From positions 1-46,276 of the forward strand of contig LJCW01000341.1 of assembly GCA_001298555.1 (NCBI GenBank): a DNA stretch of 46,276 nucleotides, read 5' to 3'. The stretch comes from Actinobacteria bacterium OV450. GTDB taxonomy: Bacteria; Actinomycetota; Actinomycetes; Streptomycetales; Streptomycetaceae. This document shows, piece by piece, positions 40,790-46,276 of the stretch (the first letter of the stretch is position 1; every line of letters starts with the position of its first letter). A model generated the notes under the pieces. That model did no database searches. It saw only the letters and a list, made by a program, of their open reading frames with translations, and was not told where the DNA came from. The position numbers were made by a program, and so were the translations under genes.

Positions 40790-41575
40790 TCAGTGGTGCA
40801 GGATCTTCGAAAGGAAGTCCTTGGCGCGGTCACTGCGCGGGTTGCTGAAGAACTGCTCGGGCGCGGCCTCTTCGACGATCTTTCCGTCGGCCATGAAGAC
40901 CACCCGGTTGGCCGCGGAGCGGGCGAAGCCCATCTCGTGCGTGACGACCACCATCGTCATGCCCTCCCGGGCGAGCTGCTGCATGACTTCCAGCACCTCG
41001 TTGATCATTTCCGGGTCGAGCGCCGACGTCGGCTCGTCGAACAGCATCACCTTCGGGTCCATCGCCAGCGCACGGGCGATCGCCACGCGCTGCTGCTGGC
41101 CGCCGGACAGCTGCGCCGGGTACTTGTCGGCCTGCGAGCCGACGCCCACCCGGTCCAGGAGGGACTTCGCCTTCTCGAGCGCGACCGCCGAGTCCGTCTT
41201 GCGGACCTTGAGCTGACCCAGCATCACATTCTGCAGCACCGTCTTGTGTGCGAACAGGTTGAAGGACTGGAAGACCATGCCCACATCGGCACGCAGCCGG
41301 GCCAGTTCCCGTCCCTCCGAGGGCAGTTCCTTGCCGTCGACCGTGATGGTGCCCGAGTCGATCGTCTCCAGGCGGTTGATGGTCCGGCACAGCGTGGACT
41401 TGCCCGATCCCGAAGGACCGATCACCACCACGACCTCACCGCGGGCAATGCTCAGATCGATGTCCTGAAGCACGTGCAGCGCGCCGAAGTGCTTGTTGAC
41501 GTTGCTCAGTACGACCAGGTCGTCCGCGGTGCCGGCCGCATCCTGCACGTCCTTGGTCACTGATACTCCGCTCAT
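40790..41575 (-). CDS. gluA: Glutamate ABC transporter ATP-binding protein GluA
   Basis: 261 residues. Walker A GPSGSGKST (53-61, K59), Q-loop MVFQSFNLFAHKTV, signature LSGGQQQR, Walker B VMLFDEPTSALD and switch VVVTHEMGF are all intact. It powers glutamate import through GluC/GluD. ATG 41575 is given as the start, but GTG 41560 (MSGVS removed) has the better ribosome site (GGAG, 5 nt spacing), so the product may be 256 residues. It is the first gene of gluABCD and diverges from gluRK, which in S. coelicolor encodes the glutamate-sensing system controlling this operon. Confidence 0.95.
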   Translation of the reverse strand: MSGVSVTKDVQDAAGTADDLVVLSNVNKHFGALHVLQDIDLSIARGEVVVVIGPSGSGKSTLCRTINRLETIDSGTITVDGKELPSEGRELARLRADVGMVFQSFNLFAHKTVLQNVMLGQLKVRKTDSAVALEKAKSLLDRVGVGSQADKYPAQLSGGQQQRVAIARALAMDPKVMLFDEPTSALDPEMINEVLEVMQQLAREGMTMVVVTHEMGFARSAANRVVFMADGKIVEEAAPEQFFSNPRSDRAKDFLSKILHH

Positions 41576-41608
41576 CGGCTTCTAGCTCCGTCCTCCTCGG
41601 TTGGGAGG

Positions 41609-41638
41609 ACAGTAGTGACGTGGCGTGCACACCGTCAT
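41609..41638 (-). promoter_or_regulatory. Candidate gluABCD promoter
   Basis: Minus strand ATGACG (41638-41633), an 18-nt spacer and TACTGT (41614-41609), giving a leader of about 27 nt before gluA. The spacer is bounded by TGACG and CGTCA, which form an inverted repeat (arms 41616-41620 and 41633-41637, N12). Confidence 0.5.
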
Positions 41639-41658
41639 CACATCTGAGGGAGAATTGA

Positions 41659-41741
41659 GCATAACGATACGGCCTCGCCCCGATACGCTCCGTGCGCACC
41701 GCCGTGGTCCGGGCGAGGATGCCCGTACCGGGTGCATAACG
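41659..41741 (+). repeat. Direct repeat GCATAACG in the gluA/gluR intergenic region
   Basis: GCATAACG occurs at 41659-41666 and 41734-41741, 75 bp apart, in the 268-bp divergent region. These AT-richer islands could be regulator half-sites. No function is demonstrated. The rest of the gap contains TTGACG at 41767-41772 as a weak gluR -35, without a good -10. Confidence 0.35.
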
Positions 41742-41843
41742 GAAGACGCGCCGGACCGGTACCCCCTTGACGTGGGCCTCTTCATCGGCGTGGATGCATG
41801 GTGGCCCATTGACCACGGGCCCAGATCAGGAAAGGGGGACGCC

Positions 41844-42560
41844 ATGAGACTGCTGCTCGTCGAGGACGACGACCACGTCGCCGCCGCCCTGTCCGCGATC
41901 CTCGCCCGGCACGGTTTCCAGGTGACCCACGCCCGCAGCGGCGAGGAGGCCCTGCAGGCCCTGCTGCCCGCAGGAGCGCCGGGCAACGTCACGCCCTACG
42001 GAGTCATCCTGCTCGACCTCGGCCTGCCCGACCAGGACGGGTACGAGGTGTGCGGCAAGATCCGCAAGCGCACCTCGACGCCCGTGATCATGGTGACCGC
42101 GCGCGGCGACGTCCGGTCCCGCATCCACGGCCTCAACATGGGCGCCGACGACTACGTCGTCAAGCCCTACGACACCGGTGAACTCCTCGCACGGATCCAC
42201 GCCGTCGCCCGGCGCACCGGCGCCCCCGAGGAGAGCGCCACCGGGACGGGCGGCGGCCCCGACGTGGTCCGGCTCGGCCCGGTCAGCATCGAACTGGCCA
42301 CCCGCCGCGTCAGCGTCGACGGCGCCGACGTACCGCTCACCCGCAAGGAGTTCGACCTGCTGGCGCTGCTCGCCCAGCGGCCCGGCGTCGTCTTCCGCCG
42401 CGAGCAGATCATCAGCGAGGTCTGGCGCACCAGCTGGGAGGGGACGGGACGGACCCTGGAGGTCCACGTCGCCTCGCTGCGCTCCAAGCTGCGCATGCCC
42501 GCCCTCATCGAGACCGTCCGCGGGGTGGGCTACCGGCTCGTCACCCCGGCCGCCTCCTAG
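41844..42560 (+). CDS. gluR: OmpR/PhoB-type response regulator GluR
   Basis: 238 residues. The receiver (1-120) has acidic pocket D8-D10 and phospho-acceptor D58 (VILLDLGLPDQDG), followed by MVTARGD and VVKPYD. The C-terminal winged helix (about 140-236: VRLGPVSIELATRRVSVDGADVPLTRKEFDLLALLAQRPG...TLEVHVASLRSKLRMPALIETVRGVGYRLV) binds DNA. ATG 41844 follows AAAGGGGGA. The frame stays open upstream to 41625, but that part lacks receiver sequence and is intergenic. The gene order (divergent gluABCD, gluK downstream) matches the GluR-GluK glutamate-sensing system of S. coelicolor. Confidence 0.92.
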   Translation: MRLLLVEDDDHVAAALSAILARHGFQVTHARSGEEALQALLPAGAPGNVTPYGVILLDLGLPDQDGYEVCGKIRKRTSTPVIMVTARGDVRSRIHGLNMGADDYVVKPYDTGELLARIHAVARRTGAPEESATGTGGGPDVVRLGPVSIELATRRVSVDGADVPLTRKEFDLLALLAQRPGVVFRREQIISEVWRTSWEGTGRTLEVHVASLRSKLRMPALIETVRGVGYRLVTPAAS

Positions 42561-42573
42561 CGGGGCCCTTGAC

Positions 42574-43986
42574 GTGCGCGCCCGGCTCCTCCCCCTGCTC
42601 GTCGTCCTCATGGCCGGCGTCCTGCTCGCCCTCGGCTTCCCGCTCGCCGTGAGCCTGGCCGCAGGGCAGCAGCAGCGCGTCGTGGTCGACCGGATCGACG
42701 ACAGCGCCCGCTTCGCCGCCCTCGCCCAGTTCGTCATCGACGCCGAAGGCTCCGGCTCGACCGGCGCCACCGAGCGCCTGGAGACCCTCCAGCTCGAACT
42801 GGCCCGCTACCAGCAGCTGTACGGCATCCGCGTCGGCATCTTCCTGCGCGACGACAACGCCATGGCCCGCGCCCCCGGCTGGTGGGAGCTCCCCGAGCAG
42901 GGCGAGGGCCGGCGCGCCTTCCAGGAGGCCCTCGCCGGACGGCGCAGCCACGACCCCGCCCAGGTGTGGCCCTGGCAGACCCACGGCAAGCTCCTCGTCG
43001 CCTCCCCGGTCGTCCTCGACGGCGACGTCGTCGCGGTCGTCGTCACCGAGTCACCCACCGACCAGATGCGGGCCCGGATCCTGAGCGGCTGGATGATCAT
43101 CATCGCCGGGCTGGCCGCAGCGATGCTCGTGGCCTTCGGCGCCGCCCTCGTGCTGACGCGGTGGGTGCTCAAGCCCGTCCGCACCCTCGACGCGGCCGCC
43201 CACGGCATCGCCACGGGACGGATGAACTCCCGGGTCGCGGCCGCCGGAGGCCCTCCGGAACTCCGGCGGCTGGCCCATTCGTTCAACGAGATGGCCGACA
43301 ACGTGGAAGAGGTCCTGGAGCAGCAGCGGGCGTTCGTCGCCGACGCCTCCCACCAGCTGCGCAACCCCCTCGCCGCGCTGCTCCTGCGGATCGAGCTGCT
43401 CGCACTCGAACTGCCCGAGGGCAACGAGGAGATCGCCTCCGTGCGGACCGAGGGCAAGCGCCTGACCCAGGTCCTGGACGACCTGCTGGACCTGGCGCTG
43501 GCCGAGCACACCTCCGCCGAGCTCAGCCTGACCGACATCGCGGCACTGACCGCCGAACGGGTGGCCTCCTGGCGCCCGTACGCCGAGGAGAAGGGCGTAC
43601 GGCTCACCGAGACGGGGCGGACCGCCGTCACGGGCTGGGCCGACCCCATCGCGCTCTCCAGCGCGCTCGACGCCGTCATCGACAACGCCCTCAAGTTCAC
43701 GCCGGAAGGGGAGGAGGTCGAGGTGTCGGTCGCCGCGGAGGGGCCCTTCGTGCACGTCGTCGTCGCCGACCGCGGGCCCGGCCTGACCGACGAGGAGCTG
43801 CTGCGCGTCGGCGACCGGTTCTGGCGCAGCGGCCGCCACCAGAACGTCAAGGGCTCCGGACTCGGCCTGTCGATCTCCCGGGCACTGCTCGCCGCGGGCG
43901 GCGGGTCCCTCGCGTACGAGACGAACCCGCCGCACGGGCTGCGGGTGACGGTGGCCGTCCCGCGCAGCGATCCCCACACGCCCTGA
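42574..43986 (+). CDS. gluK: Sensor histidine kinase GluK
   Basis: 470 residues. Membrane helix 1 (about 5-28), an extracytoplasmic sensor of about 130 residues, helix 2 (about 170-195), HAMP (about 195-250), HisKA with ADASHQLRNPL (phospho-acceptor H260, Q-L-R-N in place of the common E-L-R-T), HATPase with N371 (DNALKFTPEG), DRGPG, and GLGLSISRALLAAGG. GTG 42574 begins 13 nt after the gluR stop, so the two are co-transcribed. In S. coelicolor GluK senses extracellular glutamate and GluR then acts on gluABCD; the location here supports the same role. Confidence 0.92.
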   Translation: MRARLLPLLVVLMAGVLLALGFPLAVSLAAGQQQRVVVDRIDDSARFAALAQFVIDAEGSGSTGATERLETLQLELARYQQLYGIRVGIFLRDDNAMARAPGWWELPEQGEGRRAFQEALAGRRSHDPAQVWPWQTHGKLLVASPVVLDGDVVAVVVTESPTDQMRARILSGWMIIIAGLAAAMLVAFGAALVLTRWVLKPVRTLDAAAHGIATGRMNSRVAAAGGPPELRRLAHSFNEMADNVEEVLEQQRAFVADASHQLRNPLAALLLRIELLALELPEGNEEIASVRTEGKRLTQVLDDLLDLALAEHTSAELSLTDIAALTAERVASWRPYAEEKGVRLTETGRTAVTGWADPIALSSALDAVIDNALKFTPEGEEVEVSVAAEGPFVHVVVADRGPGLTDEELLRVGDRFWRSGRHQNVKGSGLGLSISRALLAAGGGSLAYETNPPHGLRVTVAVPRSDPHTP

Positions 43987-44030
43987 CCCGCCGCCGGGGG
44001 CGGTCCCGGGCGGCGCCCCGCGGCCGGGTC
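43985..44030. terminator. Possible hairpin between gluK and the GH85 gene
   Basis: GACCCG-CCGC (43985-43994) can pair with GCGG-C-CGGGTC (44020-44030), one bulge, in the 60-bp gap between convergent genes. GC-rich, no T-tract, and alternative pairings exist. Confidence 0.35.
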
Positions 44031-44046
44031 CGGGCCGGGGCCCCGG

Positions 44047-46206
44047 TCAGGTCCAGGTGAGGGTGGTGCCCGCCGGGGCGGAGGCCGCGTACAGCTCGTC
44101 CACCGCCCGGACCTCGAAGACGGCCGCCGGTTCCCGGCCGGCGCGGGTGACGGCCGGGAGGTACAGGGCCGTGCCGCAGGTGCCGCCGAGGAAGCGGCGG
44201 GTGCCGTCCGGGAGCAGGCGCTGCAGCTCGTAGTGGCGGACCGGCCCGGCCGCCCGGCGCCAGGACAGCCGGACGGCGGCCTTGCCGTCCTGCTGGGCCG
44301 AGGCGTCCACGGTCAGTGCGTCCGGAGCCGTCGGGCGCCGCCGCGCGGTGTCGTCGCGTACCGACAGGGCGCCGAGCCGCCACGCCACCGCGCTGTTCCC
44401 GCCCGCCGTGATCCGTACGGCCAGCCCGTACGCGGTCCGGCCCGCCAGCGCCGAGAGCCCGACCCGGGAGGTGTGCCAGCCGGCCCGGCCGGAGGCCCCG
44501 GCCCGCGGCTTCAGCCACGTGTACGGGACCGGCTCGCCCGCAGCGGCCGGCTCGCGCGTGGCCACCCCCACCTCGATGCCGGGCGTGCCCGCCTCGGTGG
44601 CGTGCACCAGCTCCAGGACGGCGGACCGGGTCAGCGGGAGCCGCGTGCAGTGCAGGCCGACGACGGCCGGGGCGGTGAGGGCGCCGGCCACGAGGAGGCT
44701 GGATCCGCCGCGCCAGGCCTTTGCGAAGTCCAGGGTGACGGACGGGCGCGGCCCCGCGCAGTCCACGGCCCAGCGGCGGCCCGGAAGCCGGTCCTGGAGC
44801 CCGAGGTGGTTCCAGGGGGCGTCGGAGGTGACCTCGCCGTCCTGGTACCAGCGTTCCCCGTGCCCGGTGTTGAACGCGCAGGCGAAGGGGAGGGCGGTGA
44901 CGGTGGACCGGTCGGCGACGGCCGTGGCGGGTGCCCGCCAGCCGCGCTCGGGCGCGGGATGCGCCGGATCCAGGGACTCGCCCGTCCAGAACCGGTCGTC
45001 GGCGCGGTGGAAGGCGCCCGGGGAGCGGTCGGTGAGGTGATTGCGGGTCCACTCGGGCCGGTAGAAGCCGAAGCTGGTGACGTGGTCGCGGTCGCGCGGG
45101 ATGACGGCATCCCAACGGACGCCGGAATTCCAGCCGTTGGACTCCACGTCGAGGGCCGCCCACAGCTCGTGCCGGGACCGGCCCAGCCGGTCGGCGAGCG
45201 CGCCGGAGGCGGCCAGCGACTGCGGGGTCCAGCGGAAGTCGACGAACACCGTGTCCGAGACCCGGCCCGCCCGGTCCTCGAAGAACTCCTGGTTGAGCTG
45301 GTTCAGCGCGCCCTGCCAGCCGACCCGCCCGGTGCTGTTCATGGCGTCGTACCAGGTGATCCGCAGCCCGTGCGGGGCGCCGGCCGCCCGCAGCGCGCGC
45401 AGGAACTCCCGCATCCGGGACGCGAGCGAACCGTCCCCGCCGTCGGTCTCGGCATTCACGAACCAGCCGTCGAACCCGTACGTGCGCGCCACCTGCACGA
45501 GCTTCTCGGCGATCGGGAACCGGCCGGCGGAGTCCCGCTGCACGAGGTCCCGCGTCCACTGGAGATCACCGCCGTACGCGACGGGCGGCAGGAAGACGTT
45601 GCCCAGCACCGGGACGCCGTTGCGGTGGGCCGCGTCGATCACCGGTGCGTTGGGGGCGAGCACGATGCCCTCGCCCGAGGACCCGCCCCAGAACACCAGC
45701 TCGTCGAGGTACGCCCAGTGCGTGAGGGCGTAGTGGTCGGAGGTCGCGGAGCCCTGGGAGGGGTTCTGCGCGGTCGGGCCGAAGGAGACGAGTGAGGAGA
45801 TCCGGGCCTGGCCGCCGCGGGCGCCCGCGTTCGCCGGAACGGGCGTGAAGCGGGGCGCGAGCGGCACGGTCGCGGTGTTGTGGGCGAGGTCCGGATCGGA
45901 CTCGGGGGTCCACTGCCTCAGCGAGCGCCAGGTGATGCCCGGGCCGGGTGCGCCCTGGGGGAGCGTGTCGGGGAACCAGTAGGAGGCGTACGGGGCCAGG
46001 CCGGCCGGGGCGGCGCCCGGCACCGGGGCCGTGGAGACCCGCGCGGCCTGCGCGGCCTGCGCCCGGGTGGCCGTGCCGGTCACGCCGAGCAGGGCGGCGG
46101 CGCCCGCCGCGGCCCCGGCGGCGAGCACCCCGCGCCGGGACGGCGGCGTCACACGGGCCGGCGGCGCCACACGGGCCGGCGGCGCCACACGGGACGGCGG
46201 GGGCAC
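44047..46206 (-). CDS. Tat-exported GH85-type endo-beta-N-acetylglucosaminidase (5' end uncertain)
   Basis: 719 residues as read from GTG 46206. A twin-arginine signal (TPPSRRGVLAAGAAAGAAALLGVTGTATRAQA) ends near residue 52. Residues 65-400 match the GH85 TIM barrel: YASYWFPDTLP, YWAYLD-like HWAYLDELVFWGG, and the catalytic Asn/Glu pair N251/E253 in YGFDGWFVNAETDG. A C-terminal beta-rich part (about 480-630) and an FN3-like end (about 635-719) follow. GH85 enzymes cut the chitobiose core of N-glycans; in soil streptomycetes this implies use of fungal, plant or animal glycoproteins. The frame remains open through short Pro-rich repeats to the window edge, so the true start may be elsewhere. 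Confidence 0.82.
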   Translation of the reverse strand: MPPPSRVAPPARVAPPARVTPPSRRGVLAAGAAAGAAALLGVTGTATRAQAAQAARVSTAPVPGAAPAGLAPYASYWFPDTLPQGAPGPGITWRSLRQWTPESDPDLAHNTATVPLAPRFTPVPANAGARGGQARISSLVSFGPTAQNPSQGSATSDHYALTHWAYLDELVFWGGSSGEGIVLAPNAPVIDAAHRNGVPVLGNVFLPPVAYGGDLQWTRDLVQRDSAGRFPIAEKLVQVARTYGFDGWFVNAETDGGDGSLASRMREFLRALRAAGAPHGLRITWYDAMNSTGRVGWQGALNQLNQEFFEDRAGRVSDTVFVDFRWTPQSLAASGALADRLGRSRHELWAALDVESNGWNSGVRWDAVIPRDRDHVTSFGFYRPEWTRNHLTDRSPGAFHRADDRFWTGESLDPAHPAPERGWRAPATAVADRSTVTALPFACAFNTGHGERWYQDGEVTSDAPWNHLGLQDRLPGRRWAVDCAGPRPSVTLDFAKAWRGGSSLLVAGALTAPAVVGLHCTRLPLTRSAVLELVHATEAGTPGIEVGVATREPAAAGEPVPYTWLKPRAGASGRAGWHTSRVGLSALAGRTAYGLAVRITAGGNSAVAWRLGALSVRDDTARRRPTAPDALTVDASAQQDGKAAVRLSWRRAAGPVRHYELQRLLPDGTRRFLGGTCGTALYLPAVTRAGREPAAVFEVRAVDELYAASAPAGTTLTWT

Positions 46207-46216
46207 ACGGGCCGGC
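46143..46216 (-). repeat. 18-bp tandem repeats at the 5' end of the GH85 gene
   Basis: The unit containing CACACGGGCCGGCGGCGC recurs about four times (one copy with A for C, one slightly divergent), encoding RV(A/T/P)PP(A/S) motifs ahead of the Tat signal. Such repeats are prone to slippage and to assembly error. Confidence 0.7.
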
Positions 46217-46243
46217 GGCGCCGGAGGCCCCGGAAGGGGGCGA

Positions 46244-46258
46244 GGGGGGGGGGGGGGG
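46244..46258. repeat. Run of 15 G at the window edge
   Basis: An uninterrupted homopolymer of 15 G, followed by only 18 more bases. It may be a genuine slippery tract or a sequencing or assembly artefact near a contig end. Confidence 0.8.
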
Positions 46259-46276
46259 TGACGGGGCCTGAGTGAC

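Noticed and set aside
41625..41843. N-terminal extension of GluR by 73 residues
   Set aside because: Receiver domains start at the MRLLLVEDD strand. The extension covers the divergent promoter region and has no ribosome site.
1..46276. Search for mobile elements, CRISPR arrays, att sites or toxin-antitoxin pairs
   Set aside because: No transposase, integrase, regularly spaced repeat-spacer structure or paired small ORFs were found. The tRNA-Thr 3' end is not repeated elsewhere in the window.

Overview
This 46 kb window is chromosomal DNA from a Streptomyces. The evidence is uniformly high GC with G/C-rich third codon positions, actinobacterial families throughout (ClgR, DUF3046, RecX directly behind RecA, poly-HAMP OsaA), Streptomyces-type -10 elements (TAnnnT), and a gene order that, from memory, follows the S. 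coelicolor SCO5747-SCO5779 neighbourhood. No insertion sequence, prophage, integrase or CRISPR array is visible. It reads as core chromosome, with the newer signals mostly in regulatory DNA.

Layout, left to right. Bases 1-242 hold the end of an rRNA operon (5S rRNA), a tRNA-Thr and a strong terminator. An HdeD-like membrane protein follows. Then comes the osmoadaptation locus: osaC (RsbW-like/PAS/GAF/PP2C phosphatase) diverges from osaA (a hybrid kinase of about 1843 residues with ten in-register 92-residue HAMP repeats), followed by osaB (receiver plus coiled coil). Next is the conserved ftsK - rodZ-like - rimO - pgsA - cinA - clgR cell-cycle/envelope/proteolysis block, in which rimO, pgsA and cinA overlap by 4 nt each.

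From 17.8 to 25.3 kb, mostly on the minus strand, are a small membrane protein, an SDR oxidoreductase, the DNA glycosylase Nei2, an Ig-like lipoprotein and the helicase Lhr. An AraC regulator diverges from lhr across an unusual symmetric, apparently leaderless promoter pair, and an AzlC/AzlD amino-acid exporter follows. The recA neighbourhood (28.3-32.6 kb) carries a DUF3046 protein, an AI-2E-type permease, a Clp-N/HTH regulator whose promoter contains two identical-arm palindromes, and recA-recX. A LexA-type box and a perfect match to the PafBC/RecA-NDp promoter motif precede recA.

From 32.6 kb on there is an orphan FtsX-type permease; a cysteine dioxygenase-rhodanese operon preceded by a tiny Cys-rich leader peptide and a hairpin; an aromatic-ring FAD monooxygenase; the gluABCD glutamate ABC importer with a 21-bp hairpin between gluB and gluC; the divergent gluR-gluK two-component system; and a Tat-exported GH85-type glycosidase whose 5' end lies in repetitive DNA next to a 15-G run at the window edge.

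The most interesting points are the double CAACC-N3-GGTTG operator, the cysteine leader peptide with hairpin, the recA dual damage promoter with a possible leaderless extended start, the lhr/araC mirrored leaderless starts, and the poly-HAMP array resembling fungal osmosensor kinases.
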